Shown here: in pieces, positions 12,652 through 22,986 of the stretch
Numbering within the stretch: the stretch's first letter is position 1
How the letters are laid out: every line of letters starts with the position of its first letter
Source of the DNA: Girardinichthys multiradiatus
Lineage: Eukaryota; Chordata; Actinopteri; Cyprinodontiformes; Goodeidae
DNA: 64,000 nt
Direction: 5' to 3'
NCBI RefSeq assembly: GCF_021462225.1
Contig: NC_061804.1
Span: forward strand, 3,945,001 to 4,009,000
Made by a program: the position numbers and the translations under genes
Notes under the pieces: model-generated
What the model was told of the DNA's origin: nothing
The model's database searches: none
What the model saw: the letters and a program-made list of their open reading frames with translations, nothing else

Positions 12652-13183
12652 AACAGAGAATCAGGAAAGAGTGGCAAAAATGGTGGGATGAAGAAAAGAA
12701 AGGAAGATGGTTTTACAGAATCAACAAGATAGTAGGAGAAGTAAGAACTGGAAGAAGGAGTAGAAAAGAGGAAAGATTAATTACAAGATTAAGACTAGGA
12801 CATACAGGACTTAATTCTACATTGTTCAAGATAAAGAAACATAATACAGGAAAATGTGATCATTGTGGAGAGGAGGAAACAATAGAACATGTAATATTGA
12901 AGTGTCAGAAATATGAACAAGAAAGAACAATTTTAAGGAGAGAATTTGTAGGTATTAAAGAAAATTTTATATTGAGAGATACTTTGCGAAGAAGTTTAGG
13001 TAGCAAACATATTCAAATTATAATTAGATTTTTCAAAAGCACTAAATTAATAAATAGAATTTAATTGTTGTAATAGTAAATAAGATTTAAAACCATGAAG
13101 AAACACACTCCATACCAGTCGGTGGCGGTAATGCACATCATAACGTTATTTGCCAACTGCCAAAAAATAACACAGAAGAAGAA
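12652..13183 (+). mobile_element. LINE copy A: 5'-truncated I/Nimb-type LINE, 3' end only
   Basis: Homologous to the last part of the LINE ORF2 seen at 59756-63618 on the - strand. It keeps the region after RNase H, including the zinc motif CDHCGEEETIEHVILKC (open frame 12822-13064), then a 3' UTR with CCATACCAGTCGGTGGCGG and a GAA-repeat tail. It begins AACAGAGAATCAGG, showing heavy 5' truncation. It is flanked by GACCTTTGCTGGA at 12639-12651 and 13184-13196. It differs from copy C (22987-26523) at about 14 of 530 bases. Confidence 0.92.
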
Positions 13184-13299
13184 GACCTTTGCTGGAGGAC
13201 TACGTCGAAGAAGAACGGTTTTGGTGCGGCGCGGGAAAAACAAAAATAGAAATATATCGGATTCGGAAAAGGTGGATTTGGGCATAAACTGGTATGTGA

Positions 13300-14505
13300 A
13301 TGGTTCGGTTGGAAATGGAGACAGGAAATGAGGAAGACATGGATTTTGAAGGGTGGACGCCAGCTGGGAGAGGAAGAGGGAAAGGACGTGGAAGAAATAA
13401 AATAGATGAAGGAAAGGGAATTGGTGATATCCAAGGTAGCAAGCGAGAATTGGAAGGAAGCAGTTCAGAAGAAGAAAGGATAGTTAGGAGGAAAGTTATG
13501 AGGGAGGAATTTAAAATAATATTGAAACTTAAGAACGAGGAAGAACAGGATAACATCAGCCCCATTGTGTTGTCAAGAAAGATAAAAAAGAAAATTGGAG
13601 ATGTTGAAATGGTAAAGATTTTGAGAGATGGAAACTTATTGGTAGTTTGTAAAAATGAAGAACAAAAGAACAAGGCTTTAAAGGTGGATAATATCTGCAA
13701 GAAAACGGTGTTGGAGAAAAAAATCATGGGAGAAAATAAAAAAATTAGAGGAGTGATTTATGGGATCCTCTAGATGAAGATCTTGATAAAATTAAGAGAA
13801 GTATTATTGGTGCAAAAGTGAATAACTTGAAGAGATTGTCAAAAACAATAAATGGAGAAAAAGTAGGAAGTATGTCAATCTTCATTGAATTTGACGAAAA
13901 AGAGTTGCCACAAAACATCAAAATAGGTTATCTTAGCTTTCAGGTTAGACCTTATATCCCTCCACCACTTCGTTGTTTCAAATGTCAAAGGTCACATAGC
14001 AATGGACACATAGCAGCAGTTTGTAAAGGGAAGCAGAGATGTCCTAAATGTGGTGAAGATCACAAGTTTGAAGAATGTAAAGAAGAAGTACAAGAAAAAT
14101 GTTGTAACTGTGGAGGGCAACATAGAGTTACGTATGGAGGATGTGAAGTAAGGAAGAAGGCAAAAGAAATACAGATTAAAATGACTAAAAACATAAGCTA
14201 TGCAGAAGCAGTTAAAAATGTGAAGGAACAGAAAACAGGAAAGATTGAACAAATAGCAAATCAAATTCCACAGCAAAGAAAAGTACAGTCAGAAGAAAAT
14301 TACAATATCAGTAGAAAAACTAATATTATTCGTAGCATATGTTATCAACTGTACTGACCAAGCCAAGCATAAAACTGAGAAGATTAAAATAATAGTGAGA
14401 GGAGCTGAAAAGTTGTTGGGGTTTAAGGAGGGATCGTGGGAGAACATAAATAAAAAGTTGGAGGTAGATGGGAGACAAGGACCATCTGGTGAAAGTACAT
14501 GTTAA
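13300..14505 (+). pseudogene. LINE copy B ORF1 (gag-like, zinc knuckles), broken
   Basis: The first open part, 13300-13773, is basic and charged with a Gly/Arg-rich stretch (GRGRGKGRGR); the likely start is the ATG at 13300 or 13315. The frame shifts near 13770. The second part, 13818-14357, holds three CCHC-type zinc knuckles: CFKC...C, CPKCGEDHKFEEC and CCNCGGQHRVTYGGC. The first is widened by a few residues against a standard spacing. A second small indel near 14300 moves the frame again, and the original frame ends in TAA at 14503-14505, overlapping the ORF2 ATG at 14499. Such ORF1 proteins bind the LINE RNA. Confidence 0.85.
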
Positions 14506-17500
14506 TATTACAATGGAAGGCAAGAAGTTTAATCGCTAACGGACAAGAATTTAAAGGTTATATTGATAGTCTTGAAGAACAACCAGAAATGATTTGTGTT
14601 CAGGAAACATGGTTAAAAACAACATTGGATTTTGTGATAAAAGGATATGATGGTGTAAGAAGAGATCGACAGGAGAGAAGTGGAGGAGGATGTGGAATAT
14701 TTATTAAGCAAGGGATACAATATCAGGTATTAGGGAAAGGGAAAGAACTTGAATATATAGTAATTGAGATATGGGAACAAGAAGGTAAATTTAAAATAAT
14801 AAATTTTTATAATCCATGTAAAACATTGTCAATTGAAATAATGGAGGAGTTAAATGAATATTTGGAAGGGAAAGTAATTTGGTGTGGAGATTTTAATGCA
14901 AATAGTACATTGTGGGGTAATTGTAATGATAAAAATGGACAAGTTATAGAAGAATTAATGGAAATAAAAAATCTAGGATGTATCAATGATGGGAGGGGAA
15001 CAAGAATCAATGTAAGAACAGGGATGGAATCAGTTATTGATTTAACAATGGTTTCAAATGGTTTAGCTGGTAGTTGTGAGTGGGGCATTGATAAAAAATC
15101 AACAATAGGTAGTGATCATTATCCCATTACAATAAGAGTAGGATTAACTTTAAATAATAGGAATATAAGTGTCAATAAAAAACTACATTTTAATAAGGCA
15201 GACTGGACTAAATTTAGATACTTGAGTCAAATAAACTTAGAGAAAGTAGATATGAGAATGGATATAAATGATGTAAATTAAAAAATTTGTAAGATAATCA
15301 TGGAAGCAGCAGATAATTCTATAAAGAAAGCAGGGTGTAAAAGTAATAAGAAAATGGTACCATGGTGGACAAATGAATGTAAAGAAGCAATAAAGTTAAG
15401 AAATAAAGCATTTAAGGTACTAAAAGGAAATCCAATTTATAAGAATTTAATTGATTATAAAAGAAAGCAAGCAATAGTAAGGAGAACTATTAAGAAGGCA
15501 AAAAGAGAATATTGGAGACATTTCTGTAGCACAATAGGGAAAGAAACAAAAATAGAAAAAATTTGGAAAATAATTAAAAGAATGAATGGCATAAAGAGAG
15601 AGTTTGAATATCCTATATTAAAAATAAATAATATAAATATAGTAAAAGATGAAGATAAAGTTGAAATATTGGCAAGAATATTTAGTAAAATTAACAGTTC
15701 AAATAATATTAGTGAAGAGGGAAGAAAAGGAAGATAAAATACAAAACTTATATATAAAGATGTATTACAGAGTGTTGAAGAAACAAATAATCTGTTAAAT
15801 GTTGAATTTACAAAAGCCAATAGCCTTAACATCAAATCTATGTAAAATAATGGAAAAAATTATTAATAGTAGACTAGTATATTATTTAAATAATAAAGGA
15901 TATATGTCAAAGTATCAAAGTGGTTTCAGAAAAGGGAGGAGTACTAATGATCCAATGCTATGCTTAGAGCATGAAATTAGAAGAGCACAGGTAAATAAAG
16001 AAAGTGTAGTGGCTGTATTTTTTGATATAGAAAAAGCATATGATATGATGTGGGTGGAAGGATTATTAATTAAATTACAAATACTGGGCATTAAAGGGAA
16101 AATATTTAAATGGATCAAAGACTTTTTAACAAATAGGAAAATACAAGTTAGAATTGGGGAAGTGATCTCAGGAAAATATATAGTAGAAAATGGAACTCCA
16201 CAGGGGAGTATTATAAGTCCGTTATTGTTTTCAATTATGATAAATGATGTATTTAAAGATATTGGAAAAGTAATGGGATGTTCACTTTTTGCAGATGATG
16301 GAGCTGTTTGGAAAAGAGGAAAAAATGTAGATTTCATTGTAAAGAAATTTCAAGAGGTTATTATTGAAATAGAGAAATGGGCGTTACAATGGGGATTTAA
16401 ATTTTCAGTTGAAAAAACCAAAGTAATGATATTTAATCAGAAAAAAATAAACAAGGAAATAAAATTTTAATTATATAACCAAGAATTAGAGCAAGTAAAG
16501 TATATAAAATTTTTAGGATTATGGTTTGATGAAAAACTAAAATGGAATATACATATTCAAAAAGTTGTTGATAAATGTAAGAACATTTTAAATATTATGA
16601 GATGCTTGGCTGGCAGTGACTGGGGAGCAGATAGGAAATGACTAAAACAGATTTACACAGGAATGATAAGATCTAACATAGACTTTGGTTGTTTAGTTTA
16701 CGGTTCAGCAGCTAAAACACATCTGGTTAAATTAGATATTATCCAACATCAGGCATTAAGATTATGTACTGGAGCATTTAAAACTACACCAACAGCAGCA
16801 ATAGAAATAGAAATGGGAGAAACTAGAAATAAATTATTGGTTAAATTTACAAGGTAATAACTTGGATCATCCAATTTGGGAAATTTTAAATCCATGTTGG
16901 GAAAAAGAAAAGAAAGAAATGAAGAGTTTTGGATGGACAATTGAAAAGAAAGTAAAAAAATTTAAAATGATTGATTTAGAAATTAGTCAAACATCACCAA
17001 TATCAATTATACCACCATGGATTCTACCAGAAGCAACAGTAGATATGTCAATAATGGAAAAGAAGCAAGATAAATCTTCCATAGTAGATAGTTATTCAGT
17101 ACAGATACATTTAAATAATTATTATAGATATATTCAAATATATACAGATGCATCAAAAATAAATGGAAAAGTAGGAATAGCTTTTGTAGTACCAGAATTC
17201 AATCTAAAAATAGGAAAACGAATTACAGACGACTTATCAGTAAACACAGGAGAAATATTGGCTATATTATTAGCTTTACAATGGGTAGAAGACATAAAAC
17301 CATTAAAAACAGTCATTTGCTCAGATTCAAGCTCTGCATTATTAAGTTTAAAATATAATCAATCAGATAATAGGATGGACATTTTATTAGAAATATTTCA
17401 TACATTATACAGAATACAAAAAATGGGCTTGATAGTTATATTTGTGTGGGTTCCAGCACATATTGGAGTAGAAGGAAACGAGAGGGCAGATAAAATAGCA

Positions 17501-17983
17501 AAGAGGATAATTCAAAATCCTATTAGTTTTATAGTTAAAACAAGTAAATCTGAGGGAAAGAGTATTGTTCAAGGAAAGCTGATGGAAAAATGGCAAAAAA
17601 GGTGGGATGAAGGAAAAACAGGAAGATGGTTTTATAAAATTCAGAAGATAGTAGGAGAAAGAAGAAATGGAAGATGAAATAGAAAGGAGGAAAGAGTGAT
17701 AACAAGGTTGAGATTTGGGCATACAGGACTTAATTATACACTTTTTAAAATTCAAAAGCATAATACTGGTAAATGTGATTACTGTGGAAAATATGAAACA
17801 ATAGAACATGTTATATTAGAATGTCATAAATATGAAAGAGAAAGAAGATATATGAGAAGAGAGTTTGAAGGTATTAAGGAAAAGGTTAATTTATTAGATA
17901 TTTTGAGGAAGAATTTAGGGAGTAAACATGTACAAATAGTGATTCGTTTTTTAAAGAAAACTAAATTATTTCATAGAATTTGA
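14499..17983 (+). pseudogene. LINE copy B ORF2 (endonuclease, RT, RNase H), broken
   Basis: The endonuclease lies in 14499-15281 (QETWL, GDFNANS, GSDHYPI). An in-frame TAA stops it at 15279-15281; the same frame reopens from 15300 to 15737. Compared with the intact ORF2 at 59884-63618, about 85 codons around the start of the RT are deleted between roughly 15800 and 15825. The RT core follows in 15799-16470 (FDIEKAYD, TPQGS, FADD). RNase H is in 16862-17677 (IYTDASK, GEILAIL, CSDSSSAL, PAHIG...D). The zinc motif CDYCGKYETIEHVILEC ends the protein. Several more stops and frameshifts separate these blocks. Confidence 0.88.
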
Positions 17984-18241
17984 TTATAGTAGATAAAATT
18001 GTGAAAGTATGGAGGATATAGAAGGGTAGAATACAATGTAATGTGTAAGTATGTCTATTTGTATATATACATATAGGTAAGATATATTTATTTATTTAAT
18101 TTGTAGAATTAAATATATATATATAAATAGATAGACCGACACGAACCACACTCCATACCAGTAAGTGGCGGTAATGCTACTAAACGTTTGTTGCCAACCG
18201 CCAATAAAACCAACAAGAAAAAGAAGAAGACCTTTGCTGGA

Positions 18242-18542
18242 ACATAACCTCAGTTATGTGGACTCCTGTCTGTCTGCCTATCTGCCTACCTGCCTGCCAA
18301 CATCTGGTAATACTCCCTCCTAAGGACTGCACTGTAAATATTCTCATCACCAGTACTCTCTTTCTCTCTCCTTGGATTCCTGGGTTTACCTCCTCCTCCT
18401 CTGGCTTCTGGACAACTCCAGCTCAAGATTCCTTAAACAAAGTCTACAGTAGAAATAAACCTCATTTACCGTCTTATCCTGTGTGCTGAGTCTGTTTCAT
18501 CCTGGTTTTGTTCTACTTCGACTATCTAAGCAATTCATGATA
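18242..18542 (+). repeat. Gypsy 5' LTR, downstream (R-U5) part
   Basis: The segment matches 26537-26831 and ends CATGATA just before the primer-binding site. Bases 18237-18246 (CTGGAACATA, which includes the last five bases of the LINE duplication) are complementary to the primer site. An AATAAA polyadenylation signal lies at 18454-18459. Relative to the 3' LTR it carries an 8-base duplication of the CTGCCTAC repeat near 18280 and lacks two bases near 18511. Confidence 0.9.
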
Positions 18543-18543
18543 G

Positions 18544-18553
18544 TATGTTCCAG
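18544..18553 (+). promoter_or_regulatory. Gypsy primer-binding site, self-priming type
   Basis: TATGTTCCAG follows the 5' LTR by one base. It does not begin TGG, so it does not fit a standard tRNA primer. It is the exact reverse complement of CTGGAACATA in the LTR (18237-18246 and 26532-26541). Tf1 and related sushi elements are known to prime reverse transcription with the folded-back 5' end of their own RNA, and this arrangement fits that. Confidence 0.72.
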
Positions 18554-18562
18554 CCATCTAAC

Positions 18563-19539
18563 ATGTCGAAGAACAATTCAGATGATGAACAGACTTCCTT
18601 AAAGGAACGCCTACAATCTACTGAAACCATGCTTCAACAGCTACTGCAACAACAAAGGACTACGGATTCTCATCTCACAGAACTTGGTGGTATGGTTCAT
18701 GCTTTAAGCGAAATCATAACCAAACTCTCACCTGCCTCTTCCAATCTTCCAGTTCGTTTAGAGAATCCTCAGCCACCCACAATTCTATCTTCTGGGATCC
18801 GAGAGCCTGACTTCCGTCCGTCTGAACTGTTTGATGGTAATCCTAATAACTTTGGTGGTTTTTCTCTCCAGTGTGAATTAGCATTTAGTCGTTCCCCCTC
18901 CCTTTTCCCTACTGCTGCCTCCAAGATTACTTATATTGTTACCTCGCTAAAGGGATCTGCTCTGCCTATTTGGCATCTAACCCTGTTGAGTCTCTTAGTT
19001 ATGCCATGTTTGTCAGTCACTTCAAGAGAGTCTTCGATCAACCACTCCAGCAGGAGGCAGCGGCTAAGAAGATACTCACCCTCAAACAGGGAAGGAGAGC
19101 ATTGGCGGAGTTCGCCGTCGACTTCCGGGTGGCAGCGCAGGAGGTGGGTTGGGATGAAGCGGCACTCAAGGGTATTTTTGTTAATTCCCTTGCAGATCAA
19201 GTAAAGGACCAGTTGGTTTTGAGAGATGAACCCGAAAGACTGGATGAATTAATCAACCTATCGATCCACATTGACAACCGTCTAAGAGAGAGACAAACAG
19301 AAAGGAACTACAATTCACAGTGGCAACACTCTCTGGCGCCTCGAACCACTTTCCTCAACGCACCCACTTCCTCGTCAGAGGGATCTGCGGAACCGGAACC
19401 GATGCAGATTGGTCACACTCGACTCTCCCCAGAGGAATGACAACGTCGCTTTGAGGGTGGTCTTTGCCTATATTGTGGACAAGGAGGACATTTTATCACA
19501 AGATGCCCCAAGAAGGGAAAAGAGAGGGCTCGTCAATAG
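18563..19539 (+). pseudogene. Gypsy gag, broken
   Basis: Likely start ATG 18563; an in-frame ATG at 18545 lies in the primer site. The N-terminal part has a Gln/Leu-rich coiled-coil-like stretch (residues about 10-35) and then the capsid-like region of sushi Gag. A frameshift near 18970 moves the reading to the frame of 18970-19440. A TGA at 19438-19440, probably from a CGA arginine codon, precedes an in-frame zinc knuckle CLYCGQGGHFITRC (19465-19506). The original frame ends at TAG 19537-19539. Gag would have formed the particle and bound RNA. Confidence 0.85.
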
Positions 19540-22500
19540 GTCAGGGGACTTTGATGAGCTGATATCCCATTCTTCCCCTGTCTCTCGTCTGTGTTTTCCG
19601 GTCACTATTATTGTTGGCCAAGAGAAGTTTCCTGTTGACGCTTTTATTGATTCTGGTGCTGAACAGAATCTTATTTCCTCGGATCTGTTGATAAACTTCA
19701 AATACCCTCTCAGCCTCTCAACCATTCCCTTTCTGTCACTGGCATCACTGGTCAAACCATGTCTCAAGTGAGATTTAAAGTGCCTCAGCTTCACATCATC
19801 ACCTCTGGTAACCATCATGAATGGGGCGAGTTCTTTGTTGTCTCTTCCATCTCTCCACAATTAGTTTTGGGGTTTCCTTGGTTGCAGAAACATAATCCTG
19901 CTATTAATTGGGTGGAGGGCAGAGTAGAGAGATGGAGTAATCTCTGTCTCCAGAACTGCTTAAGAACTGCTGTCTCTCACTCTATCAAACAACTCAAACC
20001 TTCTGAGCCTGTTGATCTGTCCAAAGTTCCACCTGAATACCACAATCTCGCATCTGTGTTTAGCAAACAAGGGGCTCTTTCTTTACCTCTGCATCGTCCC
20101 TATGACTGCTCTATTGATCTCCTCCCAGGCGCTCCGCTACCATCCAGCAGACTCTTTAATCTCTCCGGACCCGAGAGAAAGGTCATGAAAGAGTACTTTG
20201 AGGATTCTTTAGCATCTAGGATCATTCGTCCATCTACCTCCCTTGTTGGTGCCGGATTCTTCTTTGTGGGTAAGAAGGACAGCACATTAAGACCCTGTAT
20301 TGATTATAGAGGATTGAATCAAATCACTATTAAAAATAAAAACCCACTACCACTTATTGATTCCATACATGAACAATTACATTCTGCCAAGATCTTCACT
20401 AAACTCGACCTGCGCAATGCTTACCATTTGGTCCGGATCCGAGAGGGTGATGAGTGGAAAACGGCTTTCAAAACCCCCCTAGGACATTTTGAGTATTTGG
20501 TTATGCCTTTCGGGTTGACTAATGCACCCGCTGTTTTCCAGGCTCTTATTAATGATGTTCTTCGTGACTTTCTCAACCTCTTTGTTTTTGTTTATCTGGA
20601 TGACATTTTGATTTTTTCCCAGGACATAGAACAACATCGCCAGCATGTCAGAACAGTTCTCCAGAGGCTTTTTGAGAATCAACTCTTTGTTAAAGCCGAA
20701 AAGTGCGAATTCAGTGTCACATCTGTGTCTTTTGGGTTTTATTTTTGAGACAGGCAGGTACAGAACTGAACCCGAGAAGACCAAGGCAGTGGCAGAGTGG
20801 CCTACTCCAACTGATCGCAGGCAACTTCAAAGGTTCTTGGGATTTGCAAATTTTTATAGGAGGTTTATAAGGAACTACAGTCAGGTCACTGCACCTCTCA
20901 TTCAACTCACCTCCTCTCTGAAAACGTTCCATTGGACTCCTGAGGCAGAAAGGGCATTTGGGGAATTAAAGACTCTATTTTCTTCAGCGCCCATATTGAC
21001 CCATCCTGATCCATGTGCACAATTTATTGTAGAGGTTGATGCTTCTGACATTGGAGTAGGGGCTATTCTTTCTCAACGGTCTCCTCTGGATGATAAGGTA
21101 CATCCATGTGCCTATTTTTCTCGTCGCTTGTCTCCAGCAGAGCAAAATTATGATGTGGGCAACCGTGAACTTTTAGCCATCAAGTTGGCGCTTGAGGAAT
21201 GGCGTCATTGGTTAGAGGGTACTGAAGTCCCTTTTCTCATTTGGACTGATCATAAGAACCTCTCCTACATTCAAAATGCCAAGAGACTTAACCCCAGACA
21301 AGCCCGTTGGTCTCTGTTTTTTGCTCGTTTTCATTTTTCTATCTCCTACAGACCCGGTTCCAAGAACATTAAGCCTGACGCTCTCTCTCGCCGGTTCTCT
21401 CATTCTGACCAACTCAAGACTGAAGCTTCCATCCTACCGGATTTTTGTATTGTGGGCGCCCTCACCTGGGCCATTGAAAAGGACATCAGGGAGGCACAGA
21501 GGTCCAAACCTGACCCAGGTACTGGCCCAGTGGGCAAGCTGTTCGTTCCCAACTCTGTCGTCAAAGTTCTGGATTGGGTGCACAACAATAAGCTGACTTG
21601 TCATCTTGGAGTGACTCGTATGATCACATTTACCAAAAGGTATTTCTGGTGGCCGACTATGAATCTCAACATTAAAGATTTTGTTGCAGCTTGTCCCACA
21701 TGTGCTCGAAACAAGAACACTAATCAACCCCCTGCTGGTCTTCTTCAACCTCTGCCCACCCCTAACCGCCCCTGGTCCCACATTTCCGTTGGTTTCATCA
21801 CTGGTCTCCCGCCATCTGACGGTAACACAGTCATCCTTACTGTTGTTGACAGATTCTCTAAAACAGCCCGTTTTGTTCCTTTACCCAAGCTTCCGTCTGC
21901 ATTGGAGACTGCCCAACTCCTGGTTCTCCATGTTTTCCGCATCCATGGCATACCTTTGGACATTGTTTCTGACCAAGGCCCGCAGATCATCTCGCAAGTT
22001 TGGAAGGAGTTTTGCAAAGCTCTTGGTGCCTCCGTAAGTCTTTCGTGTGGATACCACCCCCAATCTAATGGACAGACAGAAATATGCAACCAGAAACTTG
22101 AAGTTGCCTTGAGGTGCGTAATAAATGACAACCCCTCTTCTTGGTGCAAACATCTGACATGGATCGAATATGCTCACAACACACATACTTCCTCTGCTAC
22201 TGGTTTGTCCCCCTTTGAGGCTTCACTGGGCTATCTACCCCCGCTGTTTCCCAGTGTTGAATCTGACATCCTGGTCCACTCTGTTCAGCATTATGTTTCC
22301 AGGTGTCGTAGGATCTGGCAACAGACCAGGAGGACCCTCCTACGCACCCTGGAACAAAATAAGAGGTTCGCTAACCGTCACCGTTCTGCTGCACCTGTCT
22401 ACCGCATCAATCAGAGAGTCTGGCTTTCCACCAGGAATATTAAATTAAAAGATACTTCTAGAAAGTTGGCCCCCCGTTTCATTGGCCCTTTTCTCATCGA

Positions 22501-22852
22501 GAGGATCATCAACCCATCTGCGGTGAGACTCAAACTACCATCTTCCATGCACATTCACCCTACTTTCCATGTTTCCCAGATCAAGCCAGTCTCGGAAAGT
22601 CCCCTGAGTCCTCCCACCAAGCCCCCTCCTCCTGCTCGACTCATTGATGACCACCCTGCATATACGGTCAATTGTATCCTGGATGTTCAGCGTAGGGGGC
22701 GTGGTTTTCAATATCTTGTGGATTGGGCAGGATATGGACCTGAAGAGAGAACCTGGGTTCCCCGTTCTCACATCCTGGACCCTGCTCTCATCACGTCCTT
22801 TTACAAACGCCATCCTGAAAAGCGTTCTGGATTGCCTGGAGGCAATCGTTGA
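19409..22852 (+). pseudogene. Gypsy pol with chromodomain, broken
   Basis: Protease motif [12 protein letters not shown] is near 19643-19678. Frameshifts near 19750 and near 20720 split the frame. The RT has YLDD at 20593-20604; RNase H follows (VEVDASD, then a TDHKNL block). The integrase has an N-terminal HHCC finger and the later D and E of the catalytic triad (VSDQG, NGQTE). The first catalytic position, usually Asp in a DF-TGLPPS context, is Gly (GGT at 21791-21793). A C-terminal chromodomain (about 22644-22810, [17 protein letters not shown]) marks it as a chromovirus; in this group the domain binds modified histones and steers integration. Confidence 0.9.
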
Positions 22853-22860
22853 GGGGAGGG
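22851..22860 (+). promoter_or_regulatory. Gypsy polypurine tract
   Basis: GAGGGGAGGG, three bases upstream of the 3' LTR start at 22864 and overlapping the end of pol. It is the expected primer for plus-strand DNA synthesis. Confidence 0.8.
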
Positions 22861-22863
22861 TAC

Positions 22864-22986
22864 TGTAGGATCTCTGCTCCTCCCCTTCTGGTTGGTTCTG
22901 GCAGCTCATTGTCTGCAGCTGCAACGCATTCTCCTAATGAGCTCATGGGCTTCTTAAGGTAGCTGCTGATACAGACCTTTGCTGGA
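22864..22986 (+). repeat. Gypsy 3' LTR, upstream (U3) part
   Basis: Starts TGTAGGATC after the polypurine tract and ends with GACCTTTGCTGGA (22974-22986), the left copy of the LINE C target duplication. Two substitutions separate it from 12529-12651. Confidence 0.9.

Larger units (their letters stand above)
13197..18228 (+). mobile_element. LINE copy B: near full-length I/Nimb-type LINE, inactive
   Basis: The copy begins GGACTACGTCGAAG, a short GC-rich 5' UTR, and runs through ORF1, ORF2 and a 3' UTR with CCATACCAGTAAGTGGCGG to a GAA-rich tail. Flanks are GACCTTTGCTGGA at 13184-13196 and 18229-18241. It is a more divergent subfamily than copies A, C and D. It carries a frameshift in ORF1, nonsense changes and an internal deletion in ORF2. 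It sits directly downstream of copy A, sharing one duplicated target copy. Confidence 0.92.
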
